Below, piece after piece: positions 52,297 through 60,264 of a DNA stretch of 64,000 nt. Each line of letters begins with the position of its first letter. Within the stretch, counting starts at the first letter, position 1. This DNA comes from Brevibacillus_D fluminis_A (lineage in GTDB: Bacteria > Bacillota > Bacilli > Brevibacillales > Brevibacillaceae). The notes under the pieces were generated by a model. That model was not told where the DNA came from. It ran no database searches and saw only the letters and a list, made by a program, of their open reading frames with translations. A program made the position numbers and the translations under genes. Where the stretch lies: contig NZ_CM125436.1 of NCBI RefSeq assembly GCF_052072235.1, forward strand, positions 3,652,001 through 3,716,000, in the 5' to 3' direction.

Positions 52297-53766
52297 CTAG
52301 CGTTCCGTTACCGGATCAAGCGGGTATTTGGGGCGATTCAACCGCTTGTAGGCAAACGACGAGAATTGCAGTGTCGTGAGTCCCGGCGAATCGACCGTAA
52401 TGATCTGGGCGCTGATCGGCTCGAAGCTGGCGCGGAAATGCTGGCTCGATTTGAGCGCGACGATTTTGTAGGCGGTCACATCGATGCCGTGCAGCAGGAA
52501 GACTTGCTCATCGAGAACCTGCGTCTTGACCGAGCAGACGAGAATATCGACGCCATTTGCCTGCAAGCGAACCGATTTGCCCAAATTGACAGGCGAGCCT
52601 TTGCCCATCGGCGACGAGGTGATAAACGCGCCGTCTGTCAGCGCTTTCACATAAGCGGTCAGCGCGATCGGTTCGCCATGCAGCTGATCCGTCTTTCCGC
52701 CCAGCTGCACCTCGATGGTGGCACCGACCCCTTTTTCATGAGCGAGCGCGGCAACTTCCGGATCGTAGATGAACCCAAAGCACGCGTCTTGCAAGTCGGC
52801 TTCCAGCATGGCACGCAACAGATACGTGCCGTCTCCAGGCGTGCCGCCCCCCGGATTGTCGGATGTTTCGTTTATGACGACCGGGAACGCCGTTGCCTCT
52901 TTTGCCAAAGCCAGCCCTTCTTTTGGCGACAATACGTCAGGTGCAAACTCGTCGCGCTTCGCCCAGATCAGGTCGGCCACGCTTTCAGCCGCACGCTTCG
53001 CCAGTTCCGCATCATCGTTGGCAATCGCGATTACCGTAACGCCCAGTTCGGGAATATCGGTGTACGGAAACCCGTGGAAAAATGCGCAATCTACCATGCC
53101 CGGCTCTCGTTCCCATCGGTAGCATGCCTCATTGATGTCTTTGGCCGGAGACAGGTTCGTTGTAGATGTAGGAACGATCAGCGGAAGTGTCGCCCGATAC
53201 ATGCGCGGCACCAATGTCCCTTTCACCATCCGCTCCGCCAGCTCGACCGCTTCCAATCCCCGTTCGTAGCAGTCCGTGTGCGGATACAGGTGAACGCCGA
53301 GCAAAATATCCGCTTCCCGCACCATCTCATCCGTAATGTTACCGTGCAAATCCAGTGTGACGATCAGCGGCAGCTCATACCCCACCTGCTCGCGCACCGC
53401 CTTCAAGAGCGCTCCTTCCAGATCGTCGATGCCTTCCGCGACTCCCGCGCCGTGCAGCGCCAGGCAGATCGCATCGACTTTGCCTGCAGCAGCGATTCCC
53501 GAGAGAAGCTCATCCTGCAGCGCCTCATACGTCTTGCTGGTAATGGTTCCAGCTGGATACGCGCTGGCCGAAAACGCACCCACCACCTCGATTCCGCGCT
53601 GGTCCGCCGCGTCGATCATCCCGCCGAGAAAATCCCGCACCCCTCTGTGATTCGCGATGGTTGCATCCCCTCTCGCCCATTCCCACAGCTCAAAAAGCTC
53701 ACGCGTCGTCGGAACATTCGAAAACGTGTTCGTTTCGTGCATCACTTCCGCAATCACGATTCGCAT
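52297..53766 (-). CDS. M81-family metallopeptidase, MlrC (microcystinase C)-like
   Basis: This 489-residue protein has the MlrC start (EVMHETNTFS) and the metal motifs DLHGN and YPHTD. MlrC acts on tetrapeptide products of microcystin degradation, which contain unusual and D-residues, so a peptidase for modified peptides fits here. GGGAGG precedes the ATG. It heads the operon behind a candidate promoter. Confidence 0.9.
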   Translation of the reverse strand: MRIVIAEVMHETNTFSNVPTTRELFELWEWARGDATIANHRGVRDFLGGMIDAADQRGIEVVGAFSASAYPAGTITSKTYEALQDELLSGIAAAGKVDAICLALHGAGVAEGIDDLEGALLKAVREQVGYELPLIVTLDLHGNITDEMVREADILLGVHLYPHTDCYERGLEAVELAERMVKGTLVPRMYRATLPLIVPTSTTNLSPAKDINEACYRWEREPGMVDCAFFHGFPYTDIPELGVTVIAIANDDAELAKRAAESVADLIWAKRDEFAPDVLSPKEGLALAKEATAFPVVINETSDNPGGGTPGDGTYLLRAMLEADLQDACFGFIYDPEVAALAHEKGVGATIEVQLGGKTDQLHGEPIALTAYVKALTDGAFITSSPMGKGSPVNLGKSVRLQANGVDILVCSVKTQVLDEQVFLLHGIDVTAYKIVALKSSQHFRASFEPISAQIITVDSPGLTTLQFSSFAYKRLNRPKYPLDPVTER

Positions 53767-53819
53767 TGCCAGATCATCCTCCCTTTTTCCTCACCCATTT
53801 TGCATATTGAAGTTTACAC

Positions 53820-53848
53820 TTTAAATCATGAACGTAAATGAAGTTCAA
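53820..53848 (-). promoter_or_regulatory. Promoter and possible RpiR site of the peptide operon
   Basis: On the minus strand TTGAAC (53848-53843) and TTTAAA (53825-53820) are 17 bp apart. TGAAC...GTTCA (5-bp arms) and further GAAGTT copies overlap it, a plausible site for the RpiR-type regulator encoded in the operon. Confidence 0.45.
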
Positions 53849-54023
53849 ACTCTAGTTGCATTATAATCCCAGTCCACTGCCTATTTCAATACGAAAATTC
53901 AGAAAATAAAAAAATATCCTCAATAAAATAAATTTAGAAGGATGAAATTCTTCTTTTTTTCGTAAAAAACACGGATATGGCGCGTTTTTCCTCAACCGGT
54001 ACGTTTCGCGATGTGAATAAAAA

Positions 54024-54060
54024 AAGAATGTTCTCCTCCTTTTTCGGAGGGAACATTCTT
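54024..54060 (-). terminator. Terminator of the arginine transporter operon
   Basis: AAGAATGTTCTCCTCC pairs with GGAGGGAACATTCTT (one bulged or mismatched base) around a short loop, with a T run on the minus strand. Confidence 0.88.
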
Positions 54061-54083
54061 CTTCGGACCATCTTCGTTTCGAT

Positions 54084-54806
54084 TTACAGCATCTTTTCCA
54101 AAAACTGCTTCGCCCGTTCGCTTTTCGGTGCCGTAAAAAACGTCTCAGGCGCCTCGTCTTCCACCAGCCGACCGCCATCCAGGAAACAGATGCGGTCCGC
54201 CACTTCGCGGGCGAAATTCATTTCGTGCGTCACGATCGCCATCGTCATGCCCGTTTCGGCGAGCGACTTCATGACTTCCAGCACCTCTTTGACCATCTCC
54301 GGGTCAAGCGCGGATGTCGGCTCGTCAAACAGCATGATTTCCGGCTCCATCGCCAGGGAGCGGGCGATCGCCACGCGCTGCTTCTGTCCACCGGACAAGC
54401 GGGACGGATACACGTCGGCCTTGTCCAACAGCCCTACGCGGGTCAACAGCTCGCGGGCTTTTTGCTCCGCCTGCTCCTTTGACACGTTTTTCACTTGAAC
54501 CGGCGCATAGGTCAAGTTTTGCAGCACCGTTTTATGCGGGAACAGATGAAAGTGCTGGAATACCATCCCGATCTTTTGCCGCACTTTCATGATGTCGGTC
54601 TTCTTGGACGTGATCTCTTCGCCACCGATCCAAATCCGCCCTTGCGTCGGCGTCTCCAACAGGTTCATGCAGCGCAAAAAGGTAGACTTCCCGGAGCCGG
54701 ACGGCCCGATGATCGCGACCACATCGCCTTTTTCAATCGTCGTCGAGATGTTGTGCAGCACGTCGAGCTTGCCGAATGATTTGGACAAATTCTCCACTTT
54801 AATCAC
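54084..54806 (-). CDS. Arginine-type amino acid ABC transporter ATPase, ArtR/GlnQ-like
   Basis: This 240-residue ATPase has Walker A GPSGSGKST, the signature LSGGQKQRVAIARS and Walker B MLFDEPTSALDPEM, typical of polar amino acid importers. It starts at a GTG behind GAGGAGG and overlaps the permease gene by 8 bases. It ends the artP-artQ-artR-like operon before a strong terminator. Confidence 0.92.
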   Translation of the reverse strand: MIKVENLSKSFGKLDVLHNISTTIEKGDVVAIIGPSGSGKSTFLRCMNLLETPTQGRIWIGGEEITSKKTDIMKVRQKIGMVFQHFHLFPHKTVLQNLTYAPVQVKNVSKEQAEQKARELLTRVGLLDKADVYPSRLSGGQKQRVAIARSLAMEPEIMLFDEPTSALDPEMVKEVLEVMKSLAETGMTMAIVTHEMNFAREVADRICFLDGGRLVEDEAPETFFTAPKSERAKQFLEKML

Positions 54807-55458
54807 TGCGTCTCAACCTCCTCTCAAAGCCACGAGCGGCCCAGGTAAGGGTCATGACCATGACGTAGTAGATGATGCCTGCGAGCAGCAGCGGTTCAAA
54901 ATAAAGGAACTTTTCTGCCGCAACGATGTTGGCGCGCCGGAGCACGTCGGTAACCCCGATCGTCGAGACAAGCGCGGAGTCTTTCAGCAGGTTGATCCCT
55001 TCGTTCACCATCGCCGGCATGATATTTTTCAATGCTTGCGGGAAGATGATGTCGAGCATCATTTTGCGGTACGGAATCCCGAGGGACAGCGCTGCTTCAC
55101 GCTGCCCACGGTCGACTGCCATAATTCCGGCGCGAATCGTTTCGGACGTATACGCTGCCGAATTGAGCCCGAATGCAATCACCCCTGCCATCAGCGGGCT
55201 GATGTCATAGTTAAACAGCTGTGGCACGGAAAAGTAGATCAACGTCAATTGCAAGATCAACGGCGTGCCGCGAAAAATGGAGGTATAGAAGATTGCCAGC
55301 CACTTCAGCGGACGATTGTTGGAAATTTTGATCAAGGCCAGAATCGTACCGAGAATAATCCCGACTACAGCTGACAGTAACGTAAACTGCAAGGTGTCGA
55401 TAATGCCGCCGAGAATGTAGGTTGACTTATCGGCGATTTTGGAAAAATCGAGAAACAC
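54799..55458 (-). CDS. Amino acid ABC transporter permease, ArtQ-like
   Basis: This 219-residue HisM/HisQ-type permease has about five membrane segments, FRGTPLILQL and the EAA loop (SETIRAGIMAVDRGQREAA). It starts at a GTG behind AGGAGGTG. It lies between the binding protein and the ATPase genes. Confidence 0.92.
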   Translation of the reverse strand: MFLDFSKIADKSTYILGGIIDTLQFTLLSAVVGIILGTILALIKISNNRPLKWLAIFYTSIFRGTPLILQLTLIYFSVPQLFNYDISPLMAGVIAFGLNSAAYTSETIRAGIMAVDRGQREAALSLGIPYRKMMLDIIFPQALKNIMPAMVNEGINLLKDSALVSTIGVTDVLRRANIVAAEKFLYFEPLLLAGIIYYVMVMTLTWAARGFERRLRRSD

Positions 55459-55490
55459 GCGCTATCCACACCTCCTGAAGAAGTATCGGT

Positions 55491-56315
55491 TTATTTTTCA
55501 AACCATTTTTTGATCAGTTTGTCCAGCTCGCCGGAGTCTTTCAGCTTTTTGATCGCGGCATTGAACTTCGCGACATTTTCGGAGCCTTTCGGGAAAGCGA
55601 CAGCAGAACCTGCCGGTGTGCTTTGGGCAATCACGTTGAACTCAAGATCCTGGTTCGACTCTGTGTAGCCTTTCGCTACGGTGTCCTCGATGATCGCGGC
55701 ATCGATACGATTCGATTTCAGCTCTTGGATGATTTCCGGAATTTTGTTGAGCGATTTGACTTCCAGTCCCTGGATGTTTTTCGCCAGCTCTTGCGCTTCG
55801 CCCTCCTGGATCGAGCCAAGCTGCACGCCTACTTTTTTGCCGGCCAGATCTTCGGTCTTCTTCAGGTTGCTGCCTTTTTTGGAGACAATCGTGTTTTTCG
55901 CGTCATAGTACATATCGGAGAAATCCGCGTTTTCCAGACGCTCCGGCTTCGGCGTCATGCCGGCCATGACGAAATCAACGCGCTTCGACTGCAGCGCAGG
56001 CAGCAGGCCGTTGAAATCCATATCTTTCACTTCAAGCTCAAAGCCAATTTCTTTGGCGAGATAGTTCGCGATGTCGATGTCGAAACCGACGATTTCATCT
56101 TTCCCGCTGGACGTATCATGGAATTCGTACGGCGGATAGTCGGCGGATGTCGCCATCACCATTTTCGGCTTGGCGCCTCCTGCTGCGGAATCTGTGCCGG
56201 ACGCTGCTTGCTTGTTATCGCCGCCTTGCTGTGCTCCGGTACCACATCCAGCCAAAACCGTTATCGAAAGCGCAGAAGCAAGCGCCAATGTGAGAAACGA
56301 GTTCATTTTTTTCAT
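55491..56315 (-). CDS. artP: Arginine-binding lipoprotein, ArtP-like
   Basis: This 274-residue lipoprotein (LAGC lipobox, C24) has the SBP_bac_3 fold. Segments such as MVMATSADYPPYEF, DMDFNGLLPAL, GVQLGSIQEG and IEDTVAKGY closely follow B. subtilis ArtP (YqiX), the arginine-binding protein. The ATG at 56315 follows AGGGGG. A promoter at 56372-56400 and an ARG-box-like site further upstream support arginine as substrate. Confidence 0.82.
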   Translation of the reverse strand: MKKMNSFLTLALASALSITVLAGCGTGAQQGGDNKQAASGTDSAAGGAKPKMVMATSADYPPYEFHDTSSGKDEIVGFDIDIANYLAKEIGFELEVKDMDFNGLLPALQSKRVDFVMAGMTPKPERLENADFSDMYYDAKNTIVSKKGSNLKKTEDLAGKKVGVQLGSIQEGEAQELAKNIQGLEVKSLNKIPEIIQELKSNRIDAAIIEDTVAKGYTESNQDLEFNVIAQSTPAGSAVAFPKGSENVAKFNAAIKKLKDSGELDKLIKKWFEK

Positions 56316-56371
56316 CTCTACAAACCCCCTGTAAAAAATGTTGGACAAAAAATCGTGTAAGTCCACTGACT

Positions 56372-56400
56372 ATTGTAGATACATTTCAATAAAAATTCAA
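56372..56400 (-). promoter_or_regulatory. Promoter of the artPQR-like operon
   Basis: On the minus strand TTGAAT (56400-56395) and TACAAT (56377-56372) are 17 bp apart, close to consensus. The leader would be about 50 nt. Confidence 0.65.
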
Positions 56401-56510
56401 CTTATTTAATACCATATAACAAAAATATTTTTATTCCTTTTTCTACAAGGTGCGCTCCCCCCTTGATCCATGTGCATTTTCGCTCAAAGAACCGCCTGCT
56501 TTTGGCAAAA

Positions 56511-56533
56511 TGAATGATTTGCATAATTATTCA
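56511..56533. promoter_or_regulatory. ARG-box-like palindrome
   Basis: TGAATGAT and ATTATTCA are inverted arms (7 of 8 matching) around a 7-nt centre. The minus strand contains TGAATAATTATGCA, one base off the ArgR/AhrC box TGAATWWWWATTCA. It is about 110 bp upstream of the artP promoter, rather far for simple repression. Confidence 0.4.
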
Positions 56534-56736
56534 CCCGGTTCGGTTTTGTGGTTCTACGAGCGAAGCGATACCTTCTCATTGTACGAGCATTTGCTGATTT
56601 TTGGAATGATTTATCTGTCAAAAGATCCGTCCCGATGCGCTTTTGAAGCGCATCGAGCGCGAAAGCAACGGTACCACCTGCGACGCAAATTATAGTACAA
56701 TCGGAGAGAACATTTACCAAGAACGGAGGTACATCA

Positions 56737-57867
56737 TTGTCGACAACATGGATTCCTTACTTTCAAGCACAGCTAGACGACATTCTCAAGGAACTGCACG
56801 AGTATGTGGAAATCGAGACCCCTACCCATGACAAGCAGGCGGTCGATTCGCTCGGCGCCGTGATCGCTGAGAGATTCCGCAAGCTTGGCTGCAAGGTGGA
56901 GCGGATCGAGCAGCAGCAGTTCGGCGACCAGCTGCGCGTCGAATACGGGGAAGGCGCGGAGCAGCTTTTGATCCTCGGGCATTTCGATACGGTCAAGGAG
57001 ATTGGCACCTTGGCTAGCGAGCCTTGGCGCATCGAGGATGGGCGCGTCTATGGCCCCGGCACCTACGATATGAAAGCAGGCATCATCTTTTGCTACTTTG
57101 CCTTAAAAGCGATCATCGACCGCGGTCTTCCCTTGCGCAAAAAGCTGGTCTTTTTCTGGAACACCGATGAAGAGGTCGGAAGCCCTTCCTCGGAGCAGCT
57201 GATTCGCGCCGAGGCGCGGAAAAGCGCCGCTGCGCTGGTGATCGAGCCATCGTTTGGCAACGGGCTGATCAAGACGAGTCGAAAAGGCGGCGGCGAATTC
57301 ACGCTACATGTCAAAGGCAGGGCAGCCCATGCCGGCAACGACCATGCGAAAGGGGTCAATGCGATCGAGGAAATTGCCCATCAAATCGTCCGCATTCAAT
57401 CCTGGACGAACTACGATAGCGGAACGACGCTGTCCGTCGGCAAAATCAGCGGCGGTACCGTCTCCAATGTGGTGCCGGAAGCGGCGCATGCGATCATCGA
57501 TGTGCGCGTGAGCAAGCGCGAGGAGGCTGAACGCATCACCAGGCTGATGCACGAGCTTGCACCTGTATTGCCACATGCCGAGTTGCAGGTGGAAGGCGGC
57601 ATCCCGAAACCGCCGATGGAACGCAGCGAAAAGACGGTGCAGCTGTTCAAACACGCCCAGCGGCTCGCGGCAGAAGAAGGCTTCTCGCTTGAGGAAATCG
57701 GCGTCGGCGGCACGAGCGACGGAAACTTTTGCGCAGATGAAGGCACCCCGACGCTCGACGGTTTAGGGCCGGTCGGAGACGGCGCGCACGCGTCCCATGA
57801 GCATGTGCTGATTTCGGCGATTCCAGAGCGGATCGCACTGCTTTTGCGGATGATGACCACGCTGTAG
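56737..57867 (+). CDS. M20-family carboxypeptidase, CPG2-like
   Basis: This 376-residue zinc peptidase has GHFDTV, GTYDMKAG, TDEEVGS and the C-terminal GDGAHASHEHV motif of glutamate carboxypeptidase (carboxypeptidase G2) relatives. There is no signal peptide. The start is a TTG at 56737 with ACGGAGGT at ideal distance. It is a single gene ended by a bidirectional terminator. A link to amino acid or folate-type glutamate substrates is family knowledge, not shown by sequence. Confidence 0.9.
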   Translation: MSTTWIPYFQAQLDDILKELHEYVEIETPTHDKQAVDSLGAVIAERFRKLGCKVERIEQQQFGDQLRVEYGEGAEQLLILGHFDTVKEIGTLASEPWRIEDGRVYGPGTYDMKAGIIFCYFALKAIIDRGLPLRKKLVFFWNTDEEVGSPSSEQLIRAEARKSAAALVIEPSFGNGLIKTSRKGGGEFTLHVKGRAAHAGNDHAKGVNAIEEIAHQIVRIQSWTNYDSGTTLSVGKISGGTVSNVVPEAAHAIIDVRVSKREEAERITRLMHELAPVLPHAELQVEGGIPKPPMERSEKTVQLFKHAQRLAAEEGFSLEEIGVGGTSDGNFCADEGTPTLDGLGPVGDGAHASHEHVLISAIPERIALLLRMMTTL

Positions 57868-57897
57868 CGGCAAGACTTTTCAACGCGACACACTGAC

Positions 57898-57940
57898 AAA
57901 AAGGACGAATCCGGCTCACCTCCCGGATTCGTCCTTTTTT
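57898..57940. terminator. Bidirectional terminator between the CPG2-like and phosphatase genes
   Basis: AAAAAGGACGAATCCGG/CCGGATTCGTCCTTTTTT, a long near-perfect stem between convergent genes. Confidence 0.92.
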
Positions 57941-57954
57941 CCAGCTGCTTCGTT

Positions 57955-58641
57955 CTATTCGACAAAGTATATCGATCTGCTAGGCAGCTCCAGGCAGTTC
58001 AGCCGGCCGCCATATACCGCGCCGCCATCGATCCCGATGATGTTGTTCGCCCCGAAATACACCTCGAACACGCCCTCGCCATGAAAGCGTTCCGTCGGCG
58101 TATGGCCGAAAATGACCGGCTTCTCTCCGTTGTAGCCATGGTGGAACTCGTCGCGAATCCAGACCAGGACATACGGATCTGTCTCGGCCGGCGGGGTCGT
58201 CGGGTGGACGCCGCCATGAACGAAAATATACTGATCGGTTTCATAGTAGACCGGCATGCTTTTGATATAATCCACATGCTTCTGAATGATCGCCGCCTGC
58301 TCCTCTGTCACGTCTGCAAACATCGCGTTCGGGTCGACCTGATAGCTGCGCAGCGTCTGGTCACCGCCGTTGATTTTGGTCCACTTTTGCCAAAACTCCG
58401 CTTCCCGTTTTTCCCATGCCCGAACCAGCATCTCCTCATGGTTGCCCCGCAAGACGATCGCTCCGCCCTGCTGCAGCTCCATCACCTTGTCGAGTACCTC
58501 ACGCGCGTTCGGGCCACGGTCGATATAGTCGCCGACCAAAATCAGCTGGTCCGCTTCCGGATCATAGTTCGCCTCTTGCAGCAAGGCCGTAAGCTTCGCC
58601 AACTCACCATGGATGTCGCTGATGGCCAACATGCGCTTCAT
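57955..58641 (-). CDS. PPP-family metallophosphatase (PrpE/bis(5'-nucleosyl)-tetraphosphatase-like)
   Basis: This 228-residue protein has the PPP metal motifs SDIHG, GDYIDRG, GNHEE and a late HGG/GHT. Small bacterial PPP enzymes act as protein phosphatases or diadenosine tetraphosphatases. It starts at an ATG behind GGGAGGG. It lies downstream of rpe with a terminator between, so it is probably separately expressed. Confidence 0.87.
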   Translation of the reverse strand: MKRMLAISDIHGELAKLTALLQEANYDPEADQLILVGDYIDRGPNAREVLDKVMELQQGGAIVLRGNHEEMLVRAWEKREAEFWQKWTKINGGDQTLRSYQVDPNAMFADVTEEQAAIIQKHVDYIKSMPVYYETDQYIFVHGGVHPTTPPAETDPYVLVWIRDEFHHGYNGEKPVIFGHTPTERFHGEGVFEVYFGANNIIGIDGGAVYGGRLNCLELPSRSIYFVE

Positions 58642-58665
58642 CGTGCTTCCCTCCCGTTACTAGCA

Positions 58666-58703
58666 CAAAAAGGAGCCGATCCCGATGAATTGGCTCCTTT
58701 TTT
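58666..58703 (-). terminator. Terminator after rpe
   Basis: AAAAAGGAGCC/GGCTCCTTTTTT with a 14-nt loop lies just downstream of rpe and would stop minus-strand transcription; it can also act on the plus strand. Confidence 0.85.
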
Positions 58704-58708
58704 GTCTG

Positions 58709-59356
58709 TTATCCTCTGATCGCTGCGATCGCCTTGGCGCGATCTGGCTGGTTAAACACGGCATTGCCCGCTACGAGCACCGTCGCACCCGCCTGCTCGC
58801 ACAAGCGCGCCGTTTCCGGGTTCACCCCGCCGTCGATCTCGATATCGACGTGGGACAGGCCGCGCTCATTCAGCATCGCGCGCAATGCTGCTACTTTCGG
58901 CAATACGTTGTGAATGAACTTTTGTCCGCCAAAGCCTGGGTTTACGGTCATGAGCAGCACCAGATCGACATCGCCAAGCACCGATTCAATCGTGACCAGC
59001 GGCGTTGCCGGGTTGAGTACGACACCGGCCTTGACGCCCTGCTCCTTGATCAAATAGAGCGAGCGGTGCAGGTGACGGCACGCTTCTTGATGCACGGTAA
59101 TCATGTCCGCACCGCTTTTTGCAAATTGCGGGATGTACCGATCCGGCTCTTCGATCATCAGATGAACGTCCAGCGTCAGCTTGGTGACCGGACGGATCGC
59201 GTCTACGATCAACGGGCCGATCGTGATGTTTGGCACGAAATGACCGTCCATGACATCGACGTGAATCCAGTCCGCCCCGCCGCGCTCGACATCTTGAATC
59301 TCTTCTCCCAACCGGGCGAAATTCGCTGATAGAATGGATGGTGCTACTTTTACCAT
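58709..59356 (-). CDS. rpe: Ribulose-phosphate 3-epimerase
   Basis: This 215-residue TIM-barrel enzyme interconverts ribulose-5-P and xylulose-5-P. It has HVDVMDGHFVPNI, the metal ligands (H and D of VHLMIE and DVM), NPGFGGQ and IDGGVN. ACGGAGG precedes the ATG, which overlaps the rsgA end by 7 bases. The rsgA-rpe order is that of Bacillus. Confidence 0.96.
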   Translation of the reverse strand: MVKVAPSILSANFARLGEEIQDVERGGADWIHVDVMDGHFVPNITIGPLIVDAIRPVTKLTLDVHLMIEEPDRYIPQFAKSGADMITVHQEACRHLHRSLYLIKEQGVKAGVVLNPATPLVTIESVLGDVDLVLLMTVNPGFGGQKFIHNVLPKVAALRAMLNERGLSHVDIEIDGGVNPETARLCEQAGATVLVAGNAVFNQPDRAKAIAAIRG

Positions 59357-60240
59357 GGTTTGTTCCTCCGTTGGTATTCTTTTACTTCCTCCATAAACTG
59401 ACGGTAATGATCATATCGTTCCTGGCTCAACTCTCCCGCTTCCACCCCGGCTCGTACCGCGCAGCCTGGCTCGCTTAAATGAAGGCAGCCGCGAAACTTG
59501 CAGCCGTCGCTTACCTCCGTGAAGTCACGGAACGAATTGGCCAGATCCTGCTCATCGATGCCGACGAACTCCAGCGAGCTGAACCCAGGCGTATCGGCGA
59601 CATACCCGCCGCCCTCGATCGGCACAAGCTCGACGTGGCGCGTCGTATGTCGTCCGCGTCCCAGCTTTTGGCTGATGTCGCCTGTCTGCATCGAAACGTT
59701 GGGAAACAGGCAGTTGATCAGCGATGACTTGCCCACGCCCGACTGGCCCGCAAATACGTTGATGTGGCCAGCCAGCTCGCGGCGGATTTCTTCCAGTCCG
59801 CGCAAGTCACGCTTGGAAAACGGAATGACGGTATACCCGATCGCGCTGTAGGTGGCGACGATGCGCTCGATCAGCTCATCGTCGACCAGATCGGCTTTGG
59901 ACAAAACGATCAGGGCATCGATGCCGACATGCTCGACATGCACCAAAAATTTGTCCAAAAGCAAGCTGCTGAATGACGGTTCGTGCAGGGAAAACACCAG
60001 TACGGCCTGATCCACGTTAGCTACGGATGGGCGCAGCAATTCATTTTGACGGTTGACAATCTCCATCACGTATCCTTCGGACGGGTCGGTCTCTTCGTAG
60101 ACGACCCAATCTCCGACCAGCGGATTGATCTTGGCATCCTTTTTCTTGAACAAGCCCCGCGCCCGGCACGAGACGATCTTGTCTCCATCCGCTACATAAT
60201 AAAACCCGCTTAACGCTTTCACAATTCGCCCTTCTGGCAT
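59350..60240 (-). CDS. rsgA: Ribosome small subunit-dependent GTPase A
   Basis: This 296-residue circularly permuted GTPase matures the 30S subunit. It has an OB-fold N-terminus, the G4 motif SKAD, G1 GQSGVGKSS, the DTPGF G3 and a C-terminal zinc knuckle with CKFRGCLHLSEPGC. GGAGGG precedes the ATG at 60240. It follows prkC by 24 bases. Confidence 0.96.
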   Translation of the reverse strand: MPEGRIVKALSGFYYVADGDKIVSCRARGLFKKKDAKINPLVGDWVVYEETDPSEGYVMEIVNRQNELLRPSVANVDQAVLVFSLHEPSFSSLLLDKFLVHVEHVGIDALIVLSKADLVDDELIERIVATYSAIGYTVIPFSKRDLRGLEEIRRELAGHINVFAGQSGVGKSSLINCLFPNVSMQTGDISQKLGRGRHTTRHVELVPIEGGGYVADTPGFSSLEFVGIDEQDLANSFRDFTEVSDGCKFRGCLHLSEPGCAVRAGVEAGELSQERYDHYRQFMEEVKEYQRRNKPW

Positions 60241-60264
60241 TCGTTTCCCTCCACGTAGTAGTTG

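Larger units (their letters stand above)
53767..54083. other. AT-rich divergent-free intergenic region
   Basis: This region holds the M81 operon promoter (listed), repeated TGAAGTT/TGAAC motifs, an AT-rich tract, and the terminator of the arginine transporter operon (listed). I see no gene and no riboswitch in it. Confidence 0.45.
56316..56736. other. Intergenic region between artP and the CPG2-like peptidase
   Basis: This divergent region holds the artP promoter and an ARG-box-like palindrome (both listed), a perfect 10-bp hairpin CGATGCGCTT/AAGCGCATCG (56633-56655), and a T-box-like core GGTGGTACCG on the minus strand (56678-56669). No stem I or other T-box parts can be found upstream, since the peptidase gene begins there. 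A second minus-strand promoter-like pair, TTGGTA and TACTAT, 17 bp apart, is near 56691-56720. Confidence 0.45.

Noticed and set aside
56484..56720. 78-residue minus-strand frame upstream of artP
   Set aside because: It covers promoter-like and hairpin elements, lacks a ribosome site, and its basic low-complexity product has no recognisable pattern.
56316..56736. A complete T-box riboswitch controlling artP
   Set aside because: Only the 10-nt core is present, it is about 350 nt from the gene, artP has its own near promoter, and there is no room for stem I.
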